Source of the DNA: Halichondria panicea
Taxonomy: Eukaryota; Porifera; Demospongiae; Suberitida; Halichondriidae
Length of the DNA stretch: 64,000 nucleotides
NCBI RefSeq assembly: GCF_963675165.1
Contig: NC_087380.1
Location: 4,083,803-4,147,802 of the forward strand
Direction: 5' to 3'
The position numbers and the translations under genes are program-made. Shown in pieces: positions 50,928 through 62,389 of the stretch (position 1 is the first letter of the stretch; each line of letters begins with the position of its first letter). The notes under the pieces are model-generated. The model was not told the DNA's origin. It searched no databases and saw only the letters and a list, made by a program, of their open reading frames with translations.

Positions 50928-51922
50928 CTACGAGAAATACCAAGCGCTAAATGCTACAACACAAGCGACCCCTATCAACAGGAATGTTCCAGTACTCCAG
51001 CATGATTTTGTAGCAGGCTTGCGAACAGGCTGCTTAGTGGGCTTTTCGGGAATCGTTTCAACATTTGGCTTTTTCTCAGGGTCTGGTTTTTTCTCAAGAG
51101 TTGATTCTTTTTTCACTGGCTTTTCAATTGGCTGTTCAATTGGCTTTTCAATTGGCTGTTCAATCGCCTGTTCAGTTTCCACAGTAGGGATAACTTCAGG
51201 CTTTTTCTCGGGCTTAGGCTCAGGCTTTCCATAGATTAAATCAAGGAGCTTGTCAACAACTTCAGCTACATTCATGCCGTCCTTGGCACTGGTCTCAAAG
51301 TACTCTATGCCCAGTGACTGGGCCAGCTCCATGCCTTGCTCCTTGGTGATCACTCTGCTCTCAGTCAGGTCAGACTTGTTCCCCACTAGAATTACTTCAG
51401 GATTATCCAAATTCGCTTCTTTGATTCGGGTCATCCTGTATATATATGTGTGAGTATTATGTGAACGGCTGTGTTTATAGATGCCGGATCTATCGGACAT
51501 ACTTACATGTCATCCTGCAGTACATATAATATACAGCAATGCATGCTAGGGATTTATGGTAACGTAAACCACACCTCGCCCTCGTGCTTGGTGGGTTTAC
51601 TGCCATAAATCCCTAGAACCATATAACATAATATATATTATACAATGCATTGAATGATGCATGCATGGGCCCTTTAACTAATGCAATGGGACGATAATCA
51701 ATTGCATGAAAACAGGATATATATATATGAACAAGGTCCTGGATGCAGTATTATTATGATGAATGGCCTCACTTTCCCTCAGCATCCTCTAGTGCATCTT
51801 TAGCTGTGAGGTCCATTATGATAATGAATCCATTAGATCCTCTGAAGTAGGCACTTACTATTGCTTGATAACATTCTTGGCCAGCAGTATCCCACAACTG
51901 AAGTGCGTATGTTTTACCACCC
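50928..51922 (-). CDS. Rab/Ras-like small GTPase with C-terminal membrane anchor (5' exon missing)
   Basis: Minus-strand exons are 51773-51922 and 50928-51435, joined in frame. The first carries the G3 motif LQLWDTAGQECYQAIVSAYF. The second carries G4 (VILVGNKSDL) and G5 (YFETSAKDGMNV), ending the GTPase fold at LLDLIYGKPE. A Pro/Glu/Lys linker follows with EQPIEKPIEQPIEK-type repeats. The protein ends in a hydrophobic helix, STGTFLLIGVACVVAFSAWYF, then Ser and stop. Rab proteins normally end in prenylated cysteines; here there is no CC or CaaX, so the sequence predicts a tail-anchored GTPase. The conserved Trp after switch II is lacking near the exon join. The upstream exon with the P-loop was not found between 51922 and 52430. 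Confidence 0.8.
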
Positions 51923-52452
51923 CTGCAATGAAAAATCAACGACTTTATTGCCATATAGATATAGAGTGTATAATTATGAGGATCCAGAAATCAGTATTAA
52001 GACCATGTACAGGCAGGCATGCATGTGTAATATTTGTACATACATGCAGGCTAATAAGTATATTAGCAATTCTCTTAATAATATCTCTACCACGTATGCA
52101 TGGGTATATATACACAATGTATGCATGGTATGGTAATACTATAATAAAATTATACAAAAATACATTTTATTTGTCTCGAACGCACAACCAGAATGTTGTA
52201 CAAATTATGTGAAAATCTGTATAATTATGAACATGCATGGAAACCTAAGCTCAACTGGCTTTAAACAATAGCAGCAACTAGCAGGAGCAATGAAATGGAA
52301 AATCAATTTGAAGGCTATAATTTTATGACAAGGATTTGAAAACGGCTGTGGTGCACTGGGACTACAATATTATATAGGATCATGCACAGCAGAGCCAGAA
52401 AATAAACCTGGAATACAAATAAAGTACATTAATTATAGAGCTCCACAATTAC

Positions 52453-55400
52453 GAGCATGCTGACTATAAATAAAAAGGCGTGCCCAGGACAGCTCCGACC
52501 GGATGCAACGGGAAAATGGCGAAAATAAAAAAATTAATTTGCTTGAGTCTTGCAAAAAGACGCCCTTGACCGTATAATGCACATTCTTACAGTCTTCTTT
52601 TGATACCGCTTCTTCCCAGAGGAGGTACGACATCCGCGTGTCAAAGGAAATGTTTTACACACACATTCCTTAGGTCAAAGTGTAGAATGTGTGTGTGGAT
52701 GACACGCGGATGACGTACCTCCTCTGGCTTCTTCCGCTCTCTCACGAGATAGTAGACATGATATAAACTTAAAACAAAAAATGGCTGTCAAAAGTTTATT
52801 TTCAAGAAGTGTTCTCAACCTCAGAAGAAGCCTATACTGGGGTTCCGCAGGAGCTTTGGTACGAGACTGAAGATACCAAGCAGATCTGTTGATAGAATTG
52901 ACAGTGCTAAGCGTTTAATTTTCTTGCTGCCAGAGGTTCATTGGCTTTGGAAAACATGAAGATTTGGCAAACTGATGTTGTTGTTGAAGAAGGTAAATAG
53001 TCTAGTCTATAGTATAAAAGTAAGTAGTATAGTATACAGTAATCACTAATGTGACTTTATCAACCTGCGAGTGCTTTTTTTAACATTAATTTTCATTTTA
53101 CATGGATAAAGTAACGAAGTGAAGTGTTGAAAGTCTGTAGGGAACACCTAGTGGGTTCGGGTATCGTCCAAGCACCTCCTGAAGAACGGAAATTGATTGT
53201 ACTAGTATTGTAAGTTTAAAATATCGCACAAACAGCAGCTGGGTGTTGTGGCTGTGGTGAAGGGTGGGTGACTAGTGACAAAATGGATGGGTGTTTTTCC
53301 CGTTCAATTACTAGTGGGTCATCATGCTCATAGCCACCATGACATTTGTATAATAACCTTCATACATAGAGTCATTATTATTAATAACGTTCATCTTTTC
53401 TCAGGTCGCTTTGAAGAACTACCCTCGCTTGTTGACAGTCTTCCTGGCATCAACCTATGTATGTAGAAAATGTAAGTCTTACTACTGTATCAAGCAATAA
53501 TTATATCGTTACCTCTCTGGCCTCTTTTCTGGAGGAACACTCACTGCTAGGGGTTGGTAGTTCTATTATTCATTCCCACATTATTCCTCCAAAGCATAAC
53601 ATAGACCACTTCCCATGTACTCGCAACTTCCATCAGGCCTACAGATGTTTATACTACTGACTCGACTGACCTGTATTTCCAAAACCTGCCTATTATTCTC
53701 ACTAATGTGCCCATGATAGAATAATTCTTCCCCCAAAATTATGCTCAAAATTATGCCAGCACTACCAACCCCTACCCGGGAGAGCTCTCACTTGTTTGCA
53801 CCCCACTCTACAACTCTAAATGATAACAAAGATTTGTTTGATATACTGACATTAATTAATGCTGATATAAATTCTTTTTCAGAATCAATTTCGTCAACTT
53901 TCTACAATGCACAATGGCATAGTCTCAAGTCTCAATGCCGTCTATTTATATGCAAGAAAGCAAGGAAAACTCTTTGGAAGAGTTCACTGGAGTAATGCTC
54001 ACTGTAGCTAACCTGGAGCTGATTAGACATTGCCTTTTACTGTACCTACAGACCTACATGAGCATTATTTATTTGTCAGCCATAATCATATATTTTTATT
54101 TTTGATTCTGGTAAAGAAGAAAACCCACCAGGAATGTATTCCCCTCCCTTCTGTGTATTTTTTTTAGTGTTCACGGTGTGTATGAATGGGTTCTGAGCGC
54201 TTTTGCGCAAGAGAAAAAACAGCTCGTTACTAAGGCTTGAATGAATTTTCGGGGTCAAAGGTCGCGTCCTGGGCAGCTCTTTTTATACCCGGTACTCAAA
54301 ACTCGCTCCGGGATGATCCGGAAGTTGCTAATCCGGTAATTAAAGCCAACATGCTCGTTTAAGTAGTGCGCATAATTTATGTGCAATGCCATATAGTCAC
54401 GTTTAGCTTGCTAGCTGTATAACCAACGTGGTATAAGCTTCTCATCTCTTGCTCGCTTTAATTCAAAATCTCCCACTATAATCACACACATGCACACACA
54501 CAATTTGTACACAAAGGAAAGGGAAATACATTCTTGGTAGTTTTTCTTTTTTACCAGAAGCAGAAAAAAAATAAAAATTAGTTTCATAAATGGCTGACAA
54601 ATACTTTATGTAAAAGGATTTATATGAATATCAGTAATCTATATCAAACAAAATCTTTACTAATAGGGCAAGTGGGGTGCATGGAACCAGACAGTGAGGC
54701 AAAGAGCAATATTTTGCAAACCCAACTAATTGCAATTCAAGAAATAATTATGATTAGCAGCCTACAATAATTATACAGAAACTCTTCCTTCATTTATCAT
54801 CGAGCAGCTGTAACAGTCGATCTACACACACACACACACACTACCGTATACCTTGCGCATGCCCAACTGAGGTATAATGACTGTACATATGAACGAACAA
54901 ACTGCAAATAGAAAGGTCGGTGGCTATATGAGCAGGATGATCACCCACTAGGAATTGAACGGAGAAACACCTGTCATAGCCACAACACCCAGTTTTTGTA
55001 CGCTATTTAACTTACAATACTAGTACAATCAATTTCTGTTCTTCAGGAGGTGCTTGGACGATACCCGAACCCACTAGGTGTTTCCTACAGACCTTCAACT
55101 CTCCTCTTCGTTACTTTATCCATGTAAAATAAAATGCAAATGTTAAAAAGCGAAAAAGCGTTCGCAGGTTGATGAAGTCACATTACTTTATACTAGACTA
55201 CTACTTTTACTATAGACCTATATGGACTATACTTACTTGAGTTATTTATGTCCACATCTTCAACAACAGCATCAGTTTGTCAGATCCTCATGTTGGGCCA
55301 ATGAATCTCTGGCAGCAAGACAACGCTTAGCACTGTCAATTATACTATACCTACAAAGACTTGCTTGGTATCTTCAGTCTCGAACTTCAGCTCCTGTGGA

Positions 55401-55673
55401 ACCCCCAGTTGGCTTCTTTTGAGATTGAGAACAGACTTCTTGAAATAAACTTTTGACAGTCATTTTTTGTTTTTAGTTTGTGTCTACTATCTCGTGAGAG
55501 AGCGGAAGAAGGCGTATCAAAATAAGAATGTAAAAATGTAAAGAATGTGCATTATAACTGTCAAGGGCGTCTTTTTGCAAGACTCAAGAAAATTCATTGT
55601 TGCCATTTTGTCATTTTTTGGTTGCTTCCGGTCGGAGCTGCCCACAGCACGCCCTTTTATAGTCAGCATGCTC
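52453..55673. repeat. Large inverted repeat (fold-back), arms of about 760-890 bp
   Basis: The left arm 52453-53340 and the right arm 54915-55673 are reverse complements with moderate divergence. Both ends read GAGCATGCTGACTATAAA. Shared inner words include GGGCGTCTTTTTGCAAGACT, GAGAGAGCGGAAGAAG, CTAGGTGTT(C/T)CC and GGTATCGTCCAAGCACCTCC. Each arm contains the same short exon-like pieces (SAKR ... QTD-VVVE), carrying stops. The 1.6-kb centre has open frames of up to 84 codons that I do not recognise. The right end is followed by TTAA; the left is not. It is probably a fold-back transposon or an inverted duplication of one. Confidence 0.85.
52617..52726. mobile_element. 110-bp MITE with perfect 9-bp target duplication, inside the left fold-back arm
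   Basis: The ends CAGAGGAGGTACGACATCCG and CGGATGACGTACCTCCTCTG are inverted repeats. GCTTCTTCC flanks both sides (52608-52616 and 52727-52735). The right arm of the large inverted repeat has the uninterrupted site, so this insertion is younger than the inverted duplication. Confidence 0.93.
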
Positions 55674-55679
55674 GTTTAA

Positions 55680-57190
55680 GTTTAGTTATTGCTCTTGAGT
55701 TGCTGTGCTAGACAACTCAGTCATACAACACTATTATTATACATGCACTGCATTATATCACTCTTCTGGTTTCTTTATAATCATGTCACCAGCCGAGGAT
55801 TTGCACTTTAGTGCTCTAGTTTACTATTATCTAGTCAGTGCAGTTAATAGATGCAGCCTGCAAGCATAAACTGTTATAGAGGGGCAATCTATATTTAAGC
55901 CTCAGTTTGCGCATGCGCAATTAATATTCAAGAAAACGTTACTAGAAGCCTATAATTATAGAAGCTCTCACTTGCACTAGTGTGTTTGTGTGTGTGTCAT
56001 GCTGCTCACTGATCACTGATCAGTTTTCCATGTATTAGATCCCATTTGAGTGTATTTAGCAGGGAACTATGAGCTATAGTACCGGTACTATAGATTGCTC
56101 TGGGCTACAAACTACAACATTGTACATTGTATTGTGAGTTACAAGAAGATACACATGTAATAATATGAAAATTATTGTAGCTAAGTCCTTTGTCTAGTAA
56201 TATAATAACAGAACTAGAATGAAAGAGAGAAGCTCTAGTTTCTTTTTTGGCTTTGTTCGAGAGTAGTATAGGAGACGCTCGTTTTTTGGGCAGTGTGCTG
56301 TGCTTTTTTGCTGCAAGGCTGCATGGGGGAGGAGCTGGATGTATGGAAGTGCTGGGATTCTAGCTTTGGCTTCTTCCTAAAGTTCCTTTTGCTTTGTTCA
56401 AGAGTAGTATAGGAGCCGCTCGTTTGCTGGGCTTGTTTGCTGCAAAAATTCGGTATCTATGGTTATAGTGTCCCTCATCCCTCGGGCTAAAGCCCTCGAG
56501 CTTTGGGACACTATAACACATAGATACCTCATGCCCATGTTCTAACTATAACGAAGTCTCTGGCATACTTGCCAAACATTTCGGGGCTCAAGTAACTCAA
56601 ACAGACTTCAAGGTGTATTGGGATTTATACCCAAGGACATTTCTATGTCGGGAGTACATACAACTGCACGACCACAATACACCCCAGGTGACTTGCAGTG
56701 TATGAAAACACTATAATGGAACGCTTGATAGTCGTGTTATGTTACCTCCATAGCACGAAGGTAACGCAACATAAGCTTGCCTATATAATTATGTCATTTA
56801 TAAGACAAGTGCACATTTTCAATATTCTGTCAACAATACTACATGACACACTCACCTGAACGCGATGTATTGGCAGCTTTATCCTGCAGGCCCTACAGTA
56901 TTAATATATAAAGACATTAGTGCAGTTTACCGTATCACTGAAATCTTTAGCAAGCATCAAAAATACGAACTTAGTGAGCGTTGGTCACTTCGCAAATAAA
57001 AATAGCAAAACCTAAACTGGTAATGACACACGATACGCAGGGGGTCAAATATTCTGCTGATTTGGCTCATTAGCAAAGGTTTTTCACTTCTTAGCTTATT
57101 TATACATGTTGAAACTATGCATGCAGTGTTTACATAAGCACCATGTGAGTTCATAAACAGGTGCCACCCACTGAATTAGATATGTGCTTG
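55680..57190. other. No gene seen; hairpins and duplications
   Basis: It contains a duplicated GCTTTGTTC(G/A)AGAGTAGTATA segment (near 56253 and 56393), a hairpin at 56453-56529 (GGTATCTATGGTTATAGTGT and its complement), and a degraded MITE relative of 49385 at 56940-57095. Confidence 0.55.
56940..57095. mobile_element. Degraded copy of the CCGTATTACTAG MITE family
   Basis: It begins CCGTATCACTGAAAT and carries GCAAAACCTAAACT, GGGGTCAAAT and TTCTGCTGATTTGGCTC, then AGCAAAGGTTTTTCAC. The order is as at 49385-49587, but the right terminus is lost. Confidence 0.65.
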
Positions 57191-57198
57191 TCATAAAT

Positions 57199-57320
57199 TA
57201 GCCTCCTTCGCAGCCTCTCCTTTTTCTGTTCTTTGTCACAGAAGAGAAAATTGGAGGAACAAAGAAAGAAAGAAGGAAGCGACAAAGAAAAAGGAGAGCC
57301 TGCCTTGCTAAGTTGCGTGA
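57199..57320 (-). repeat. Inverted partner of the repeat at 61415-61548
   Basis: CCTCCTTCGCAGCCTCTCC at the left and AAAGGAGAGCCTGCCTTGC at the right are themselves partly inverted. The whole segment is the reverse complement of 61415-61548, so the pair brackets the 57.7-61.3 kb transposon. Confidence 0.85.
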
Positions 57321-57905
57321 TCCCCTACTGACGTAGACAAATTTTAACGAGCGTGGGCGAGAGAAAACCTCAATAACTGTCCTCCCACACAGTACTTGGA
57401 GCGCATTTACCAGGAACATAATCTGTAATGAACAGTACAGTCTAGTCTAGTCAGTAGAGTCAGCCTTCGTGAGACCTTTAGTCAGTAGAGAAAGTATGAA
57501 AGACTAGAGTAGAGTAGACTATACTGCTGTAATAATTATATCTACTAGTCAAGTGGGTCTGTTCTGAACTCAGGAAAAAAAATGAGCTATATTTAGATAT
57601 AGATCTAGATCTTTAGTCTTTAGTCTTTACTAGGTAAGCCCTCGTCTACGATGTCTCCACGCTTGATTCTGGCTTACTATCTACGATGCTAACAGCTTTT
57701 ATGTTAGAGTTTGCAATGCGTAGGCTAGCCTCGATTCAAGGCCGCTTTAGAAGCGGCCTGGTATACCTTGTATGCGCATGCGCTTACATTACCCCAAAAA
57801 GGGGGTAATCCGTGTATTTGTGGATACTGTCAGTAAAATAAACACGTATACTATTTTGTATTCTAATTTTAGTGGTCCGTGTTACACACTTTACATATAG
57901 CAAAG

Positions 57906-58241
57906 ATGACTAGCTCGACTGACACTGAGTTCTCTTCCGCTCTGGCTTATGCCCTTTCTTGTGTGAAGAGAAGTCATTTAGTTCTGAGGGATAAACAGCT
58001 TGACACTCTACAGATGCTGTACAAAGGGAATGATGTTTTCCTGTGGGATATGGAAAGTCTATCTGCTACCAAACTTTGCCTTTTTTATTCGACAAGAAGC
58101 TGGATAGAATTAGTTCTCCTCCTAGTGAGCGTAGTATTGTCCCCTAGTGTCTCTAATGGTAGATCAAGTGACTAGTCTACATGATCGTGGTGTTCCTGCT
58201 GGTATACTCAGTGGAAACAAAGGGGTCGATAAGAAGTCCAA
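57906..58241 (+). pseudogene. RecQ-like helicase N-terminal relic in the transposon
   Basis: The start MTSSTDTEF is followed by LRDKQLDTLQMLYKGNDVFL. Then, over three frames, come YGKSICYQTLPFLFDKKLDR and PLVSLMVDQVTSLHDRG. These match the Q motif region, the Walker A end (GxGKS) and motif Ia of RecQ helicases. Two short deletions remove the LPTG part of Walker A and the residues before PLVSLM, and shift frame. A donor site follows at 58242 but later helicase motifs are absent. Nonfunctional as it stands. Confidence 0.7.
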
Positions 58242-58422
58242 GTGAGTGCTTCACCTACCCCCAGAATACTCATAAGGCAGTGCCAGTCCTCTATACAAGG
58301 CTCTAACTGCTCCAATCGTCCACTGCGAGTGTCCGCATCTCGCATATGTTTTTTGCTACATCGCTGTCTTTCACAAGTTATCTGATCGCCACCTGACATA
58401 ACAGTAAGTTCAATAGAATCTT

Positions 58423-61180
58423 TCAAGTATGAATGTTTCTCAAGTATGAATGTTTCTCGATCATTATGTCTATCATGTCTGCGGCCTTTGCCTCATTCTT
58501 GTGTAGAACATCAAGGACTACAACCTCAGATTTTTTGGCCATCTCTGTGCTGTGGGGGTGCTTAATGTGACTGACAACACACCGTTTGTACCGCTGGAGG
58601 GGCTTGATGTACTCGCACAGTATTCGACCGACTAGAACGACCAAATTTTCTTGGATGCCCTCAATGTCGGCCTTTGTAGGAAGGAAGTGAGTTATTTTTA
58701 GGGAACCCAGGTTAGGGGGGAAAAGGTTGAGACTGGAGATGGTCCTTTGCCAACAAACTGTACATTTGCACTAGCTCACCATGATGGTCACTACGTATGT
58801 CTCTAACGCCCTTTGTTTTAGCAACGTTGTCCCCCACGAACTTGAAACATGCACCCTCATCAATCCAGGCATCGATAGGACGTTGGTACAGCTTGCTGAT
58901 TTTCGTGACCAACTTCAACACGGCACAGTAACTGATAGTGACACTAAGATGATTCAGCCTGGAGTATACCTGTGAGTAATTCAATGTAATCATAATTATA
59001 TAAGAGGAGATGGATTGGAAACGGAGGTAGCATCGCGTTACATTAATTTTTAAATCTGTGTACGGTTGTGCAGCACTTGGGGAAACGATGTTTCTGGAAT
59101 TAAGACCACTGCAATTAATGCATTCAAAGCCCCCCTAAAACAACATGCATTCTCATGCCCTCTATAATGGTGAGCATCCTTTGGAAAAAATACGTTTTTC
59201 AAAATAGCTACAAAGAGTGTCATGCTCTGAGATCTTTATGAGTATGCTTCTAGCTAATGGTAATACTTAATTATCAGTGTACTGCATGTGTCAATCCATA
59301 CGTTCCGCAGGTGACAGTTGGGAGTATACTGCAGGCACTATCTAGTCTAGATTTTACTAACATTACAATCATACATACATTTTGTAGCCTCGATTAAACC
59401 CTGGCCTAACGCGGCAAGGTAACTTCCGTTTCCAATCCCTCTCTGTGATATAATAATTATACCTGTATCTGAAAATACGTAGTGGACACACATCATACAT
59501 GTACATGTACATGTACAAACCTTTTTGTTTACTCTACAGTTGAAGAGTACGAGAGACAGAAACGACTGAATACCACACATTCTTGTGTTACGCTCTTTCA
59601 AGAGAATTGCTGTGGCCATACACATCCCAGGGTAGTGACTCTCTCCGCGTTTATGCAAGTTCCTATGATCTGAACGTCCTACGATCGTCTGGATAAGCCT
59701 AAATAGAATCGGAGACTTTCGCTGTAGTTCAGACACAGCCTGTTTCCACGATAACGCTTCCACATTGTCAATTGGAACCCGGTGAAATGTGATGCAATTT
59801 GAGAAAACAGACCACTTGGCTTGGTCTAAAAAAGTTGAGATCTCTATGCATACTGATAGAGCAGAGAAATGCCTACACAATGCTATGCTTAGTCTGTACA
59901 TACCTCATTCTATGACTAAGTTATAATCGTTTGAAGTTGGTTGCTATGAAATTGCATTATTGAAAAAACGCCATTCAAAGATGCCCTACTCCATTAGTAA
60001 GCCTATGTTTTGCGTTTTTTGACGAAGCACTGAGGTGAACATATTTGGATATAGAGCACCAGACTTCACATAGAGATAGTAGAAAGGCTATAGATACTTG
60101 TAAACTTATAAAACTAAATTCATCACTTTGCACTCAAGGTCACAAATTTGCCTCTAGCTCAAATTGAAAATCTAAGCCAAGTGGTCTGTTTTCTCAGATT
60201 GCATCACAAATAGAGAGACAAACTCCCCAGAGTTACGACATAGAGTGGAACATTCGTCGTCAAGAATTTTCATCACACCCTCTACCAATTGGTCCTTCAG
60301 TGAAGGGCAAGAAAATGCTGCCTTGGCAATAGACTGAATGTTGCCACTATTCAGTGCCTGGCGTAATTTCTGGAGACTTTCATCTACTTCCGCAGTCACT
60401 GTACTGGGTGAGCTCACTGTGATCTGTATATTGTTTAATTAATTAGTGTGATTTTGGTGTGTTTACAGTATCAGATCTGTTATCCTCACCATAACTGTTT
60501 CAGTCGAACCAGGCTTGGAAATATCTCTTGCAACACCTTCTGAACCTTTAAGTTAATGGTTATATATTAATTTACGTTCATTTCGTTTGTAGGTGGTTTA
60601 ACATACCGTCAACAGAAGAAAACTGCTCGAGATTGGTCAACTCTAACAGCGGTGGCTGACGAGGACAGTCTGTGTGCGCTATGAAAAAGAGATGATTCCT
60701 GTCATTTACATATATGATTTGTTGCAATCAACCTACGTTCCTCCCTGGTTGAGAAAGCAAGCCTTCTTCCAGGTGCTCCTACTGTCAGACGTTTTGCTAG
60801 AGGTCTAGCATGGACTGTGTGAGGTGATGCTTCAAGCCCACTGGTGTCTTTAGTTCTCTTCCTACCTGATACCATAGGACTACAGATGGAAGCCTTATTT
60901 CGACCCTGCTCAAAACCACACTTAGCCATACTTCTAAAGGCTTAAGTTTAGACTCCAGAGACTGGAATTTGTTTGTGCAAGCTCTACAAATGTATGAAGA
61001 TAGCCCATCACACTCACTAACTGGCAGCTCTAGCAGTTTGCCAAGTCTGTCTGGAAGGCATCTTTGAACAGACTCTTTGCTGAACAGAGCTGAGCAGCGA
61101 GTAGAAGTAACAATGTTGCAGCACAATCTGCATATTCTGGTGGCTGCCATTGTCTTGAACATTCTACCACCAACAACCAC
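58423..61180 (-). pseudogene. Transposon gene: CxxC zinc finger + DUF6589-like transposase segments
   Basis: Minus-strand pieces in order: 60797-61180, with CRLC and later ICRACTNKF, resembling a ZAD-type finger; 60172-60417, a helical segment (LQKLRQALNSGN ... EGVMKIL); 59347-59850, with LQRKSPILFRLI, SDHRN, GMCMATAILLKERN and GIQSFLSLVLF; 58712-58990, with LNHLSVTISYCAVLKLV, KFVGDN and GVRDIRSDHHGELVQMYSL; and 58423-58644, with YIKPLQRYKRCVVSHIKHP. I recall this order from transposon-derived proteins annotated DUF6589 in corals and sponges. Splice joins were not all verified, and a 35-bp inverted duplication disturbs the region 59790-60210. I treat it as broken or partial. Confidence 0.55.
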
Positions 61181-61414
61181 GCAGTTTTACGTATTTTTCC
61201 TTTGTGTACTTTGTCCGATTTTATCACTTGCGTAATACTGATAAATATACGAATTATTTCGCGCATGCGCATACAAGGTATACCAGGCCGCTGTAAAGCG
61301 GACTTGAGTCGAGGCTATGCGTAGGCATGCTGTAGCTTTTTGCTCTGTCAGGCTCCGCCCAGCTAGTGATTGCCCACGTTCATTTTCACTCGTCTACCAC
61401 TCGTCTACCGTCAC

Positions 61415-61548
61415 GCGACTTAGCAAGGCAGGCTCTCCTTTTTCTTTGTCTCTTCCTTCTTTCTTTCTTTATTCCTCCAATTAGTCCCGTATTTTATCTT
61501 ATTAAACTACGACAAAGAACAGAAAAAGGAGAGGCTGCGAAGGAGGCT
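61415..61548 (+). repeat. Repeat, inverted partner of 57199-57320
   Basis: GACTTAGCAAGGCAGGCTCT ... ACAAAGAACAGAAAAAGGAG ... GAGGCTGCGAAGGAGG matches the other copy in reverse, with a slightly longer AT-rich centre. Confidence 0.85.
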
Positions 61549-61559
61549 AGTCATAAATG

Positions 61560-62328
61560 TGGTCGGTCACTGAGAGGCCCATTATTCTCATTGAGACCTG
61601 TTCAAATATTCAGAGGTATTCACGGAGGTCTATGATGTCTACACTGTAGACTACAGGCCTCACATGTGACCAGAAGACTCTAGCCAAAAAAAGAAGCTCT
61701 ATAATTATGGCAACAGTCGGATGCATGGTGCCTACTGCAAAAAGAGGAGACACTAGGCTGGGTTTTGTAGCCGTCAAAGGGCCAGTTGAGCAACACATTG
61801 TCTCCTACAGATATGCTCCTGCAGTAGCTTCCTGAGCATATAAATACACGCAGGGTTTTTTCTTTAGCAACTTATTCACAATATATTTTGGTATGTGCGA
61901 ACTGGATAACAGTTGCTTGCTATGCTTTCGACCTCCTGTGCTAGCTCTTCTCTTCAAGTTTGCATATACCACGCAGTTGCTTAGCTTATTTTCTATCAGT
62001 TATTGGCCTCGTCCAACATGTAAGAGACTGGCATTGTGTGTTGATCGTTTTGTATTTGCTTATGTTTAGACGTAATGCCAGTCTAAGCCTGAGTTTTGTG
62101 ATTGACCTCGTGAGGGGCTAAACTGAGAAGTGAATGCTGTGTGTGTTGGACCGTTTAATAGCTAGTCCTACGTAGATTGTTTTATCCGCACGGTGACACA
62201 ATGGTCTCTGCGCTATTCAGAAACCTTCACTTGGCCTATAACTGTTATTAGATCATGTCTACCATTAATCCTGCAGTCTGGTTGGCTATAGGTATAAATA
62301 TAGTGTTATTTCCAACATGTACTTCACA
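61560..62328. other. No gene seen
   Basis: Sequence between the repeat at 61415-61548 and the small palindromic element at 62329. No recognisable exon or structured repeat. Confidence 0.45.
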
Positions 62329-62388
62329 TAGCCTCGAGGAGGCGACCTAGCGTTATTTTAGAGACAAATCGGCCTGGGAACGAGGCTA
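62329..62388. mobile_element. 60-bp TAGCCTCG...CGAGGCTA element
   Basis: It begins TAGCCTCGAGGAGG and ends CCTGGGAACGAGGCTA, the same termini as the 3.6-kb element and the 58-bp palindrome in Ginger. The flanks GTACTTCAC (62319-62327) and GTACATCAC (62389-62397) match at 8 of 9 bases, offset by one base on the left. Confidence 0.7.
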
Positions 62389-62389
62389 G

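Larger units (their letters stand above)
57726..61317. mobile_element. 3.6-kb TIR transposon with 9-bp target duplication, AcademH-like, probably degenerate
   Basis: The left end TAGCCTCGATTCAAGGCCGC ... CCTTGTATGCGCATGCGC and the right end are inverted repeats of about 58 bp with few mismatches. TGCGTAGGC flanks both sides exactly (57717-57725 and 61318-61326). Inside are a RecQ-like helicase relic on the plus strand and a zinc-finger/transposase-like gene on the minus strand. From memory, AcademH elements pair a transposase with a superfamily II helicase and make 9-10 bp duplications, which fits. The superfamily name is a hypothesis; the element boundaries are directly visible. Confidence 0.85.
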
